Source of the DNA: JANXSS01 sp040385645
GTDB lineage: Bacteria > Pseudomonadota > Gammaproteobacteria > Burkholderiales > Burkholderiaceae_D
Assembly: GCA_040385645.1 (NCBI GenBank)
Contig: JAZKGZ010000013.1
Span: forward strand, 124,001 to 188,000
Direction of reading: 5' to 3'
Length of the DNA stretch: 64,000 nt
Numbering within the stretch: the first letter of the stretch is position 1; the number at the start of each line of letters is the position of its first letter. Under the pieces are notes generated by a model. That model searched no databases. It saw only the letters and a program-made list of their open reading frames with translations, and was not told the DNA's origin. Positions 36,404-46,244 of the stretch are shown piece by piece. Both the position numbers and the translations under genes were made by a program.

Positions 36404-37642
36404 TTATTCTTTTGTTTTCAGCAGCAACACCACCGCCTCGGCGGCAATTCCCTCTTCGCGCCCCAGATAGCCCAAGCGTTCGTTGGTCTTGGCTTTGACA
36501 TTCACCTGACCCGTGCCAAGGTTCAAATCCTCGCTGATATGCGCCACCATGTGTGCGATATGCGGTGCCATTTTGGGTGCCTGAGCAATGATGGTCGCAT
36601 CGACGTTACCGATGCAATAACCGGCATGCGTCACCAGCTCGGCCGCGCGGCGCAACAGCATACGCGAATCCGCACCAGCGAATTGCGCATCCGTGTCGGA
36701 AAAATGACGGCCGATATCACCTAACCCAGCTGCACCGAACAACGCATCGGTAATCGCATGCAGCAGCACGTCTGCATCCGAGTGGCCCAGTAAACCTTTG
36801 GGGTGATCGATGGTCACACCGCCAATTATCAGTGCACGCCCCGCCACCAGCGCATGGCAGTCGTAACCTTGGCCGATCCGAAACGGCGGTGCCTTCTTGG
36901 GTGGATTCAAATACAGTTCTGCAAGAGACATATCTGTGGGTACGGTGAGTTTGAAATTACGTAAGTGACCAGGCACAAGCTTTGGTCGCAGGCCAAGTGC
37001 CTCGACGGCACTGGCTTCGTCGGTAAATACCCCCTCTTGCGCCAGCGCCTCGCACAGCAATCGGTAGCGAAACATCTGTGGCGTCTGTGCCGCCCACAAG
37101 CCTTCGCGCTCGACGGTACCGAGGATATGGCCATCGACATCGGCACGCTTGAGCGTATCGACTACCGGCAGCGCCAACAAGCCGCCGACCGGGTCGGTCT
37201 GTAGCACGTCGATCAAATGTGCGAGGAGATCGACGCTCAACCCAGGGCGGGCGGCATCGTGTACCAGCACCCAATCGTCGTCGGCAACGATGCCTTTCAA
37301 AGCCGCCAATCCATTACGAACCGTGTCGCGCCGGCTGGCACCGCCATTTCGTAGTACGGTCAATCGGTGGTCTGGCGTTGAGTGCGTTGTCGAAATTTTA
37401 TTCACGCCGCTGCTTGCGGAATCGCTCGGCGAATCGTTCATCGCTGCAAGCATCGAATCAATTGATTCGTCGTCCGGTGCCACCACCACATATGTGTGTG
37501 CGATCTGCGTGGAAGCCAGGAAGGTTTCGACCACATGTTGCAATACTGGCTTGCCTGCGACATGCAAATATTGCTTGGGCAACTCTGCCGCCATACGCGT
37601 GCCCGTACCAGCGGCAGGAATCACAGAAAAGAACTTGTTCAT
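36404..37642 (-). CDS. ispDF: IspDF, fused MEP cytidylyltransferase / MEcPP synthase
   Basis: Bifunctional isoprenoid enzyme. 412 residues from the ATG at 37642; the frame is open further upstream, but that part does not look like protein. The IspD domain is residues 1-245 with the CTP-binding AAGTGTRMAAELPKQY and the DAARPGLS motif. The IspF domain is 254-412, beginning FRIGQGYDCHAL with metal ligands D261 and H263, then GHSDADVLLHAITDAL. Only a short linker (LNPPKKAPP) separates the two and no internal start codon is apparent at the junction. IspD carries a Ser/Thr-rich insertion near residues 70-90. It encodes the steps that surround IspE, after Dxr (7 kb). Confidence 0.95.
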   Translation of the reverse strand: MNKFFSVIPAAGTGTRMAAELPKQYLHVAGKPVLQHVVETFLASTQIAHTYVVVAPDDESIDSMLAAMNDSPSDSASSGVNKISTTHSTPDHRLTVLRNGGASRRDTVRNGLAALKGIVADDDWVLVHDAARPGLSVDLLAHLIDVLQTDPVGGLLALPVVDTLKRADVDGHILGTVEREGLWAAQTPQMFRYRLLCEALAQEGVFTDEASAVEALGLRPKLVPGHLRNFKLTVPTDMSLAELYLNPPKKAPPFRIGQGYDCHALVAGRALIIGGVTIDHPKGLLGHSDADVLLHAITDALFGAAGLGDIGRHFSDTDAQFAGADSRMLLRRAAELVTHAGYCIGNVDATIIAQAPKMAPHIAHMVAHISEDLNLGTGQVNVKAKTNERLGYLGREEGIAAEAVVLLLKTKE

Positions 37643-37692
37643 TGCGGGGAAGTGATACAGCGAGGGGAAACAAGAAAATCGGGTTGGTGGTT

Positions 37693-37698
37693 TATAAT
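37693..37698 (+). promoter_or_regulatory. -10 element of the probable mfd promoter
   Basis: A perfect TATAAT lies 66 nt before the mfd ATG in the 122-nt gap between the divergent ispDF and mfd genes. There is no convincing -35 hexamer at 16-18 nt spacing. Confidence 0.3.
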
Positions 37699-37764
37699 CG
37701 CACCTCCAAATTTCATTGTCAATCGAGCAAATTCTCGGGTTGATAAGCCAGTAGTCGGTACCTG

Positions 37765-40700
37765 ATGTCTCTCGACCTGAAAAAACTTCTTCCAAAACCG
37801 GGCGTACGCTTCGCCCTGCCACCTGTACACGGTTCTTGCGACGCCTACGCGCTAGCTCAAGCGGCCATCGCGCTGAAAGCAGACAAGCGCATGTTGGCGG
37901 TGGTAGTGGCCAATGCCGCAGACGCCCAACGTTTGCTGACTGAAATTCCCTGGTTCGCCGATTCCGCGGCGCTGACGCTGCGCTGTCATTTGCTGCCCGA
38001 TTGGGAAACCTTACCCTACGATGCTTTTTCACCGCATCAAGATTTGGTGTCTGAACGCCTCGCAACGCTCTATGAAGTACAAAACGGTCAATGCGACGTA
38101 TTGCTGGTGCCGGCTACGACCGCCCTTGTGCGCATGGCACCGCCATCTTTTTTGGCTGGGTACACGTTTTATTTCAAGCAAGGCGAGATGCTCGACGAGG
38201 CGCGCCTAAAAAGTCAGTTGACGCTGGCCGGCTATACGCATGTCGCACAAGTAATGTCCCCGGGTGAGTACTCGGTACGCGGCGGGCTGATCGATCTGTT
38301 TCCCATGGGTTCGGCACTGCCTTATCGCATCGACCTGTTCGGCGACGTGATCGAAACGATCCGCACCTTCGATGCCGATACCCAACGCTCGCTGTATCCG
38401 GTCAAGGAAGTCCGCATGCTGCCAGGGCGCGAATTTCCCATGGATGAAGCGGCTCGTACGGCGTTTCGTAGCCGCTGGCGCGAAGCCATCGAGGGTGACC
38501 CCAGCCGTTCGACGATCTACAAAGATATTGGCCAGGGTATCGCCTCGGCAGGCATCGAATACTACCTGCCACTGTTTTTCGATGAAACCGCGACCCTGTT
38601 CCAATACTTGCCTGCAGATGTAACCTTTGCCCTGGTCGGCGACATCGATGCCTCTATCAAGCGGTTCTGGAACGATACCAATTCGCGCTTCAAATTTTTG
38701 AAGGCAGATCGCGACCGGCCTCTGTTGCCACCCGAGAAGCTGTTTCTTTCGGATGAAGATTTTTTCACCCTGGCAAAGCCGTATGGGCGCTGGATCGTGC
38801 GCCAGGAAGATAGTGCGTCGGAAATCTCGGAGCCGTTGCCCAATATCGCGGTCAACCGTCGGGCCGACGATCCATTGGGAAGCTTTCGTAGTTATCTTGC
38901 GTTATGCGAAAAGAATAATCGGCGGGTATTGATCTGTGCCGAATCCAACGGTCGGCGTGAAACACTGCAGCAGTATTTTGACGAATACAAGTTGCCGGCG
39001 ACAGGCTGCGACGGCTTCGATGCGTTTGCCAAGGCGTCCGCATCGCTAATGCTGGGTGTGGCACCGCTGCACGCAGGCTTTGCTTTACCGAAAGCGGCCG
39101 GTAACCTGGCATTCGTGACCGAAACCGAGTTATATGCGGGATCGGGTCGGCGTATCGGCAAAAAGAAACAAGAGGCCGTGACGCAGGTCGAATTCATGGT
39201 GCGCGATCTGTCCGAACTCAAGATCGGCGATCCGGTGGTGCATGCCAATCATGGTATCGGGCGTTACATGGGCTTGATCAGCATGGATTTGGGCGAAGGC
39301 GAAACCGAGTTCCTGCATCTCGAATATGCCAAAGATACCAAGCTGTATGTACCGGTTTCGCAATTGCACGTAATTTCCAGATATTCCGGCGCTTCGCCGG
39401 AAGATGCGCCGCTACATTCCCTGGGCTCCGGCCAGTGGGACAAGGCAAAACGGCGAGCTGCTCAACAAATTCGCGATACTGCCGCCGAATTGCTGAATTT
39501 ATATGCGCGGCGCGCGCTGCGCCAGGGGCACAGCTTCGCTTACTCTGCACACGACTACGACGCCTTCGCCGAAAGCTTCGGCTTCGAGGAAACGCCCGAC
39601 CAGGCAGCGGCGATCAGGGCGGTCATCCAAGACATGACAGGCGGCAAACCGATGGACCGGTTGATTTGCGGCGACGTCGGCTTCGGTAAAACCGAGGTTG
39701 CCCTGCGCGCTGCATTCGTCGCAGTGCTGGGTGGCAAACAGGTCGCTATCCTGGCACCGACGACGTTGCTGGCAGAGCAGCATGCACAAACCTTCACCGA
39801 TCGCTTCGCCGACTGGCCGGTGAAGATCGCCGAACTCTCGCGTTTTCGGAGTGGCAAGGAAATTGCTCAGGCGATCAAGGGCATGGCGGACGGCACCCTC
39901 GATATCGTGATCGGCACGCACAAGCTGCTCTCGCCGGATGTGAAATTCACGCGTCTGGGTCTGGTAATCATCGACGAAGAGCATCGCTTCGGCGTGCGCC
40001 AGAAAGAAGCGCTGAAAGCGCTACGCGCAGAAGTCGATGTGTTGACTCTCACGGCAACGCCCATTCCGCGAACGCTCGGCATGGCGCTCGAAGGCTTGCG
40101 GGACTTTTCCATCATCGCCACGGCACCGCAAAAGCGGCTGGCCATCAAAACATTCGTGCGCAGCGAAGGTGAATCGATCATCCGCGAAGCCTGCCTGCGT
40201 GAACTAAAGCGTGGCGGCCAAGTGTACTTTCTGCACAATGAAGTCGAAACCATCAACAATCGTCGGGCGATGCTCGAAGCATTGTTGCCGGAAGCACGCA
40301 TCGCCGTGGCGCATGGGCAAATGCACGAGCGCGATCTGGAAAAAGTGATGCGCGATTTCGTGGCGCAGCGCTTCAATATTCTGCTGTGCACCACGATTAT
40401 CGAAACCGGTATCGACGTGCCGACTGCGAATACCATTGTCATGCACAGGGCCGACAAATTCGGTCTGGCGCAGCTGCATCAGTTGCGCGGCCGGGTTGGC
40501 CGCTCGCATCATCAAGCCTATGCCTACTTATTGGTCAATGATGTACAGACATTGACCAAGCTTGCGCAACGTCGCCTTGATGCCATTCAGCAGATGGAAG
40601 AACTCGGTAGCGGTTTCTATCTGGCTATGCACGACCTAGAAATTCGCGGTGCCGGTGAAGTACTCGGTGACAATCAATCGGGCGAGATGCACGAGATCGG

Positions 40701-41220
40701 CTTCCAACTGTATTCGGACATGCTAAACGAAGCAGTGCGCTCTTTGAAACAAGGCAAGGAGCCCGATCTTGCTGCACCGTTATCGACCACGACCGAAATT
40801 AATCTGCACGTGCCGGCGTTGCTGCCCAACGATTTTTGCGGCGACGTGCACGAGCGCCTGTCGCTCTACAAACGCCTGGCCAATTGCGTGCGACCGGACG
40901 CCATCGACGATCTGCAGGAAGAATTGATCGATCGTTTCGGCAAATTACCCGAGCCGGCGAAGGCGCTGGTGGAAACACACCGCTTGCGTGTCGCCGCCAA
41001 GCCAGTCGGTATCGTAAAAATCGATGCGCATACCGAGTCCGCGCTGCTGCAGTTCGAACCGAACCCACCGATCGACGCCATGCGCATCATTGAACTGATT
41101 CAGAAAAACCGCCACATCAAACTCAACGGCCAGGACAAATTGCGCATTACGATCAACATGCCCGATCTGGCGTCGCGGGTAGCGCAGGTCAAGGCAACCA
41201 TCAAGGCATTGGCGGCATGA
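37765..41220 (+). CDS. mfd: Mfd, transcription-repair coupling factor
   Basis: DNA translocase that removes RNA polymerase stalled at lesions and recruits UvrA. 1151 residues: UvrB-like N-terminal modules (about 1-340), RNA polymerase interaction domain (about 470-545, EYAKDTKLYVPV region), SF2 helicase core with Walker A GDVGFGKT (636-643) and DEEH at 737-740, the TRG motif region, and the C-terminal D7 domain. Its stop overlaps the serB start (ATGA). Confidence 0.98.
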   Translation: MSLDLKKLLPKPGVRFALPPVHGSCDAYALAQAAIALKADKRMLAVVVANAADAQRLLTEIPWFADSAALTLRCHLLPDWETLPYDAFSPHQDLVSERLATLYEVQNGQCDVLLVPATTALVRMAPPSFLAGYTFYFKQGEMLDEARLKSQLTLAGYTHVAQVMSPGEYSVRGGLIDLFPMGSALPYRIDLFGDVIETIRTFDADTQRSLYPVKEVRMLPGREFPMDEAARTAFRSRWREAIEGDPSRSTIYKDIGQGIASAGIEYYLPLFFDETATLFQYLPADVTFALVGDIDASIKRFWNDTNSRFKFLKADRDRPLLPPEKLFLSDEDFFTLAKPYGRWIVRQEDSASEISEPLPNIAVNRRADDPLGSFRSYLALCEKNNRRVLICAESNGRRETLQQYFDEYKLPATGCDGFDAFAKASASLMLGVAPLHAGFALPKAAGNLAFVTETELYAGSGRRIGKKKQEAVTQVEFMVRDLSELKIGDPVVHANHGIGRYMGLISMDLGEGETEFLHLEYAKDTKLYVPVSQLHVISRYSGASPEDAPLHSLGSGQWDKAKRRAAQQIRDTAAELLNLYARRALRQGHSFAYSAHDYDAFAESFGFEETPDQAAAIRAVIQDMTGGKPMDRLICGDVGFGKTEVALRAAFVAVLGGKQVAILAPTTLLAEQHAQTFTDRFADWPVKIAELSRFRSGKEIAQAIKGMADGTLDIVIGTHKLLSPDVKFTRLGLVIIDEEHRFGVRQKEALKALRAEVDVLTLTATPIPRTLGMALEGLRDFSIIATAPQKRLAIKTFVRSEGESIIREACLRELKRGGQVYFLHNEVETINNRRAMLEALLPEARIAVAHGQMHERDLEKVMRDFVAQRFNILLCTTIIETGIDVPTANTIVMHRADKFGLAQLHQLRGRVGRSHHQAYAYLLVNDVQTLTKLAQRRLDAIQQMEELGSGFYLAMHDLEIRGAGEVLGDNQSGEMHEIGFQLYSDMLNEAVRSLKQGKEPDLAAPLSTTTEINLHVPALLPNDFCGDVHERLSLYKRLANCVRPDAIDDLQEELIDRFGKLPEPAKALVETHRLRVAAKPVGIVKIDAHTESALLQFEPNPPIDAMRIIELIQKNRHIKLNGQDKLRITINMPDLASRVAQVKATIKALAA

Positions 41221-42104
41221 CCGCCTTTGATACCGTCATGTCCGAATTTTCGATGAACCTCGTCGTGCAGGCACCATTGGAAACGCATGCCGATGCAGGC
41301 ATGCTCGATGTGCTCGCCAAGCTTGCCGGAGCAACATCAATGGAGTCGCTCAGTTCGCATGTATGGCGTTGCAAGCTGGTGTCGGCAACGATGCAGACGC
41401 GAGACGACATCACAGCCCAGGCGCTGGCTGCAGGGCTGGACGTCGCGTTCGTGCCGGCCGGACGGCACCTGCACGATTTCAAGCTACTGGTGATGGACAT
41501 GGATTCGACGCTGATCACCATCGAATGTATCGATGAAATCGCTGATATGCAGGGTTTGAAACCACAAGTGGCGGCGATCACGGAAGCTACGATGCGCGGT
41601 GACCTACCCTTTCCAGAAAGCTTGGTCAGGCGCGTGGCCTTGCTAGAAGGGCTAGATGCCAGCGCACTCAAACGTGTTATCGATGAACGGCTGCAACTGT
41701 CTTCGGGTGCCGAGGCAATGCTGGCCGCAGTTCAAGCTGCTGGCCTAAAAACCCTACTGGTATCGGGTGGCTTCACGTATTTCACCAACCACATGCAGGA
41801 AACGCTCGGCCTCGATTTTGCGCATGCCAATCAACTCGAAATCGTCGATGGCAAGCTGACAGGCCGGGTGCTCGGCGAAATCGTGGATGCCGAAGCGAAA
41901 CGGCAAACCGTGGAAGAGACCTGCGCCAACCTCGGCATCACGCCGGCGCAGACAATCATCATGGGAGATGGCGCAAATGACTTGAAAATGATGGCCATCG
42001 CCGGCATCTCCGTAGCATTCCGCGCGAAACCGGTCGTACGGGCACAGGCGGATATTGCGCTGAACTTCGTTGGCCTGGATGGCATTCTGGCATTGTTCGA
42101 CTAA
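41217..42104 (+). CDS. serB: SerB, phosphoserine phosphatase
   Basis: HAD-superfamily enzyme performing the last step of serine synthesis. 295 residues: an N-terminal ACT-like domain (about 10-85), then the HAD core with DMDST at 94-98 (nucleophile D94, acid D96), the SGG motif in LLVSGGFTYF, and GDGANDLKM. Translationally coupled to mfd by a 4-nt overlap. Confidence 0.97.
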   Translation: MTAFDTVMSEFSMNLVVQAPLETHADAGMLDVLAKLAGATSMESLSSHVWRCKLVSATMQTRDDITAQALAAGLDVAFVPAGRHLHDFKLLVMDMDSTLITIECIDEIADMQGLKPQVAAITEATMRGDLPFPESLVRRVALLEGLDASALKRVIDERLQLSSGAEAMLAAVQAAGLKTLLVSGGFTYFTNHMQETLGLDFAHANQLEIVDGKLTGRVLGEIVDAEAKRQTVEETCANLGITPAQTIIMGDGANDLKMMAIAGISVAFRAKPVVRAQADIALNFVGLDGILALFD

Positions 42105-42184
42105 GTTGTTTGGCTGAATTTGGCAGTGAGCAGGGCAATAAGCTGGTCAGCTACAATCGTATTCAACGCTTAAGGAGCATCAAC

Positions 42185-42547
42185 ATGGAACAAGCTTTAG
42201 TGCTGGACAGTAAGTTGCAAACGGAAAAGACCATCGCCTGGTGGCTCTACGTCGGCCATGGCTTAAGTTTTTTATTAACGCTCACGACGTTTTCCTGGAT
42301 TCCGCTGATCATCAATTTCGTCAAACGGCCCGATACCGAAGGCACCTTCGTGCGTAGCCACCACAGTTGGCAAATTCGTTCGTTCATTTGGTTTTGGTTA
42401 TGGATGGCGCTTGCCGGTATCTTGTGGTTCACGGTTGTGGGAATACCTGTCGCGATGCTGATCATGGGCGTGGCATGGCTCTGGAAAGCCTATCGGCTGA
42501 TCAAAGGCATACTCGATCTCGGCAAAAATCAGGCGATGCCGGTCTAG
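42185..42547 (+). CDS. Small inner-membrane protein, DUF4870-like
   Basis: 120 residues from the ATG at 42185, chosen for the AAGGAG ribosome site just upstream. Three hydrophobic segments: TIAWWLYVGHGLSFLLTL, then FIWFWLWMALAGILWFTVV, then IPVAMLIMGVAWLWKAY. Domain layout and length recall DUF4870 membrane proteins. Function is unknown; it follows serB by 80 nt, and nothing else in context suggests a role. Confidence 0.8.
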   Translation: MEQALVLDSKLQTEKTIAWWLYVGHGLSFLLTLTTFSWIPLIINFVKRPDTEGTFVRSHHSWQIRSFIWFWLWMALAGILWFTVVGIPVAMLIMGVAWLWKAYRLIKGILDLGKNQAMPV

Positions 42548-42569
42548 CGCTCTCGCGTAAGGCAAACGA

Positions 42570-43730
42570 CTATAACGCAGCCAAGGCCTGATCCAGATCA
42601 CCGATCAGGTCGGCCGGGTCTTCCAGGCCGATATTGAAGCGTATGAGTTGCCCAGTGCCCTGCCACTGACGCCGCATCGTCTGCACGCGGTACGGCATAC
42701 ACAAGCTATTGGCACCGCCCCAGCTAAAGCCGATTTTGAAGAGTTTTAACTGATCGACGAAGCGGTCGGTTTGCGCTTCTGAAAATCGTTCGTCGAACAC
42801 CACTGAAAACAGCCCCGCTGCCCCCCTAAAATCCCGCTGCCACGTCGCATGACCAGGGCAATCGGCGAACGCCGGGTGCAGCACTCTAGCCACTTCCGGG
42901 CGCGCCTTGAGCCATGCAGCAACCGAGCGTGCGCCTGTATCGTGCGCATCGAAGCGCAGCTTCATCGTGGGCAAGCCACGCATGACCAGAAATGCATCGT
43001 CCATGCCGACGCCCAATCCCAGGCGCATGTGCGCCAGGCCCAACCTGCGGTGCAATTCGGGCTCGTGGGTAATGACCGCGCCCATCAACACATCCGATCC
43101 ACCGGACTGATATTTGGTCAACGCCTGCATCACGATATCGACACCATGGGCAAATGCATCGAAGGCAATACCCGCCGACCAGGTATTGTCCAGGGCCACC
43201 AGGGCGCCCTGTGCATGCACCGCAGTGCAAATAGCTGGGATGTCCGGCACTTCCATCGTTACCGAGCCCGGTGCTTCGGCCCAGACCAATCTGGTATTCG
43301 GCTGCAACCGTTCCGTTATCGCGGCGCCGATCATCGGATCGTAATACCGCACCGTGATGCCAAAATCCCGCTGCAGCCAGTCGCCTAGTTCGCGGTTCGG
43401 GTTGTAGACATTGTCGGGTAACAGCATGTCGTCACCGCTTTTAAGCAAGGCCAGATCGATCAAGCCGATCGCTGCCAGGCCGCTGGGCGCGAGCAAGCAA
43501 TGCCTGCCGCCCTCGATTTCGGCCAGGCGCGCTTCCAACGTGAAAGAAGTCGGCGTGCCATGCAGGCCATAGGTATAGCCGCGCTTGTCTTGCCAGTTTC
43601 GGGAACGCATCGCCGCCACATCAGGAAACAATACCGTCGAGGCATGATGAATCGCCGATGGAAATGCTGCGAAGCCTTCCGGCGGCACGTAGCTGCCTTG
43701 TACCAAGGTCGTCTGCAAGGATTTTTTCAT
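42570..43730 (-). CDS. metC: MetC, cystathionine beta-lyase
   Basis: PLP enzyme that splits cystathionine to homocysteine in methionine synthesis. 386 residues from the ATG at 43730 (the upstream frame to 43784 looks non-coding). The PLP lysine is K206 in ALTKYQSGGSD; other cofactor contacts include SG in APSGLAAIG and D181 in ALDNTW. Family features favour the MetC lyase over MetB or MetZ, although trans-sulfuration enzymes are hard to separate by eye. Confidence 0.85.
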   Translation of the reverse strand: MKKSLQTTLVQGSYVPPEGFAAFPSAIHHASTVLFPDVAAMRSRNWQDKRGYTYGLHGTPTSFTLEARLAEIEGGRHCLLAPSGLAAIGLIDLALLKSGDDMLLPDNVYNPNRELGDWLQRDFGITVRYYDPMIGAAITERLQPNTRLVWAEAPGSVTMEVPDIPAICTAVHAQGALVALDNTWSAGIAFDAFAHGVDIVMQALTKYQSGGSDVLMGAVITHEPELHRRLGLAHMRLGLGVGMDDAFLVMRGLPTMKLRFDAHDTGARSVAAWLKARPEVARVLHPAFADCPGHATWQRDFRGAAGLFSVVFDERFSEAQTDRFVDQLKLFKIGFSWGGANSLCMPYRVQTMRRQWQGTGQLIRFNIGLEDPADLIGDLDQALAAL

Positions 43731-43755
43731 GGTCGTTTTATGGCTGTCTTGATGG

Positions 43756-45117
43756 TCATGCCTGCGCCCACAGGTCGTGCGCACCCGCAGCTGTGACTTT
43801 TACCTCCACGAACTCGCCCACCTTGAGCTTCAGATGCGGCTCGTAAGGTGGCTTCACGTACACGACACCATCGATTTCCGGCGCGTCGGCGCTGGAGCGG
43901 CCCACGCCGCCGGTGCGATTGACTTCGTCGATCAGTACCCGCATGGTGCTGCCGATTTTTGCTTGCAAGCGATTCTTGGAGATGGTCTCCTGCAGTTGCA
44001 TAACCCGGCCACGGCGCTCTTCCCGCAATGCTTCCGGCACCGCATCGGGCAAATCGTTTGCCGTCGCACCCGCCACTGGCGAGTAAGCAAAACAACCAAG
44101 ACGATCGATCTGGGCTTCTTGCAAAAAATCCAGCAGATACTCGAATTCCGCCTTGGTTTCACCGGGAAAGCCGGCAATAAACGTAGAGCGGATTGTTATG
44201 TCCGGGCACAACGCCCGCCATGCCTGGATACGCTCGATATTCTTTTCGCCGCTAGCCGGGCGCTTCATGCGCTTCAACACGTCGGGGTGAGCATGTTGCA
44301 GCGGCACATCCAAATACGGCACGATACGCCCCTCTGCCATCGACGGGATGATCGCATCCACATGCGGATAAGGGTAGACATAATGCAGCCGCACCCACGC
44401 ACCGTAACCTGCCGCCAGTTCGCCCAGGGCTTCGACCAGCTGCGTCATGTGGGTGCGCACCGGCTTGCCGTTCCAGAAACCGGTACGGAATTTCACATCC
44501 ACGCCATAGGCGCTCGTATCCTGCGAGATCACCAACAATTCCCGTACGCCAGCCTTGAAAAGATTCTCGGCTTCCAGCATGACATCGGCAATCGGCCGCG
44601 ATACCAGATCGCCACGCATCGACGGAATGATGCAGAAACTGCAGCGGTGATTGCACCCCTCGGAAATCTTGAGATAAGCGTAGTGGCGCGGCGTGAGTTT
44701 GATCCCGTGCGCCGGCACCAGATCGAGGAATGGCGCATGCGGCTTGGGCAAATGCAAATGCACCGCATCCATCACCTCGGCCAGGGCATGCGGGCCAGTA
44801 ACCGCCAGTACCTTCGGATGCACCTTCAGGATAATGTCGTCGCCGCTGGCATCTTTCTTCGCACCCAGGCAACCAGTCACGATCACCTTGCCGTTTTCAT
44901 GCAACGCCTCGCCGATGGCGTCCAGCGACTCCTGCACTGCGGCGTCGATGAAGCCGCAGGTGTTGACGATGACCAGATCCGCACCATCGTAAGACTTTGC
45001 CGTGTCGTAGCCTTCTGCCCGAAGTTGCGTGAGAATTTGTTCGGAGTCGACTAAAGCTTTGGGGCAGCCTAGGGAGACGAAACCGACTTTTGGGGATATG
45101 GGAGGTACGGAGGACAT
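43756..45117 (-). CDS. rimO: RimO, ribosomal protein S12 methylthiotransferase
   Basis: Radical SAM enzyme with two iron-sulfur clusters that methylthiolates an aspartate of ribosomal protein S12. 453 residues: MTTase N-terminal domain with three cysteines (SLGCPKA, NTCGFID, TGCLGAK), radical-SAM cluster C155, C159, C162 in CNHRCSFC, and a C-terminal TRAM domain (about 380-445). Preceded by a 409-nt gap with a possible promoter and inverted repeat. Confidence 0.97.
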   Translation of the reverse strand: MSSVPPISPKVGFVSLGCPKALVDSEQILTQLRAEGYDTAKSYDGADLVIVNTCGFIDAAVQESLDAIGEALHENGKVIVTGCLGAKKDASGDDIILKVHPKVLAVTGPHALAEVMDAVHLHLPKPHAPFLDLVPAHGIKLTPRHYAYLKISEGCNHRCSFCIIPSMRGDLVSRPIADVMLEAENLFKAGVRELLVISQDTSAYGVDVKFRTGFWNGKPVRTHMTQLVEALGELAAGYGAWVRLHYVYPYPHVDAIIPSMAEGRIVPYLDVPLQHAHPDVLKRMKRPASGEKNIERIQAWRALCPDITIRSTFIAGFPGETKAEFEYLLDFLQEAQIDRLGCFAYSPVAGATANDLPDAVPEALREERRGRVMQLQETISKNRLQAKIGSTMRVLIDEVNRTGGVGRSSADAPEIDGVVYVKPPYEPHLKLKVGEFVEVKVTAAGAHDLWAQA

Positions 45118-45526
45118 GAGATTTTTAACTCTGGAGACCGGGAAAAGCGGCCATTGTACTGCTTGTGCGGGTGCGAATGAGGAGGTGGGAACTTCGGCGC
45201 TTCGATTAGCTAGCGCCGATAGTTATAGTATTTGGAACGGAAAAACCGAGTCACCTCTTGCAGTAGTAGACTTTCTTAAACACAGCTAAATGCATGAAAA
45301 GAATGTTCGGCAGCGCCAGGCATTTTGAGGGAAGCAACGTTGCATCAATTCACCTCCAGGACGTATAGTCTCCTCATCGCTCAAATCGCTGAATATGCAC
45401 GCAATCATTCTTTCAGCGCATCATTTATACGCGTTTGTCATCCCGAACTAGTGGCCCGAAAGGTAGTCAGCACTTCGTGATCAAAGCGGATCGCAACCTG
45501 TTTCGTTACTCAGTGCTTCCCAACGC
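45118..45526. other. 409-nt gap between rimO and phaR
   Basis: No convincing gene is present; the open frames are short and lack coding character. For rimO (minus strand), a -10-like TATAAC lies at 45227-45222 without a good -35. Between it and the ATG lies a 7-bp inverted repeat, TCGGCGC (45194-45200) and GCGCCGA (45213-45219), with a 12-nt loop, which could be an operator or a 5' UTR hairpin. No intrinsic terminator is seen after phaR. Confidence 0.4.
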
Positions 45527-46099
45527 TCACTTATCTGTCGAGTCCACCCCACCCGTCAACGGTGCCACAAACGGAAATGCCGTAAAAATCGTTTTCGCCT
45601 GGGTTTGCATTTGCTCTTGCATTTGGATGAACAGCGATTTGCTCTGTTCGATGTAATTGCCCATCATGCCTTGCATCATAGGGCCCTGCACGTTCATGAA
45701 TTGCGCCCACATTTCAGGGCTGAAGGGTTTGCCTTCGTACAGGCCTTTGGAGTTTTCAGTCAGCTTGTGTTGAATATCGATGAATGCCTGGATGTTTTTT
45801 TCCAGGTAGTTACCCATCATGCCCTGCATGGCGTGGCCGTAGTAGCGAATGATTTGCGACAGCGCTGCGCTGGAAAACATCGGTGAGCCGTTGGACTCTT
45901 CTTCCAGAATAATTTGTAGCAGGATGCTGCGTGTCAGGTCTTCGTCGGATTTCGCATCGACGACCGTGAAAACCTCGTTATCCAACACCAGTTGTTTTAC
46001 ATCCAGCAGCGTGATGTACGAACTGGTTTGCGTATCGTAGAGACGACGATTGGGGTACTTCTTGATCAGACGATCGCCACGCTTTTTTGAACCAGTCAT
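45527..46099 (-). CDS. phaR: PhaR, polyhydroxyalkanoate synthesis repressor
   Basis: DNA-binding protein that also binds PHA granules and releases phasin genes when polymer accumulates. 190 residues: the PHB/PHA accumulation-regulator DNA-binding domain is at the N-terminus (LIKKYPNRRLYDTQTSSYITLLDVKQL), followed by two copies of a PMMQGMMGNY-type segment in a helical C-terminal half. It lies 145 nt downstream of phaC on the same strand, and a GCAG-N4-CTGC inverted repeat (46180-46191) in that gap could be an autoregulatory site (speculative). Confidence 0.93.
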   Translation of the reverse strand: MTGSKKRGDRLIKKYPNRRLYDTQTSSYITLLDVKQLVLDNEVFTVVDAKSDEDLTRSILLQIILEEESNGSPMFSSAALSQIIRYYGHAMQGMMGNYLEKNIQAFIDIQHKLTENSKGLYEGKPFSPEMWAQFMNVQGPMMQGMMGNYIEQSKSLFIQMQEQMQTQAKTIFTAFPFVAPLTGGVDSTDK

Positions 46100-46244
46100 T
46101 GAAATTCCATTCGGGTGCTGATGCAGCTACTTGGGAAACATGCTCGGGCGCTGCGATACCTGAACGATTTTATTACACTGCAGAAAACTGCGCTGCCCTT
46201 GCCATGTTGCCGATAGTGGGCATACAGCACATGGGCTTGAAGCG

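Noticed and set aside
37643..38065. N-terminal extension of ispDF
   Set aside because: It overlaps mfd and the gap, with no similarity to IspD; the ATG at 37642 starts the typical IspD sequence.
45029..45289. Plus-strand open frame at the start of rimO
   Set aside because: It lies mainly opposite rimO and has no protein-like composition.
46180..46191. PhaR operator near phaR
   Set aside because: The four-base arms (GCAG/CTGC) are too short to call; it is mentioned only as a speculation in the phaR entry.
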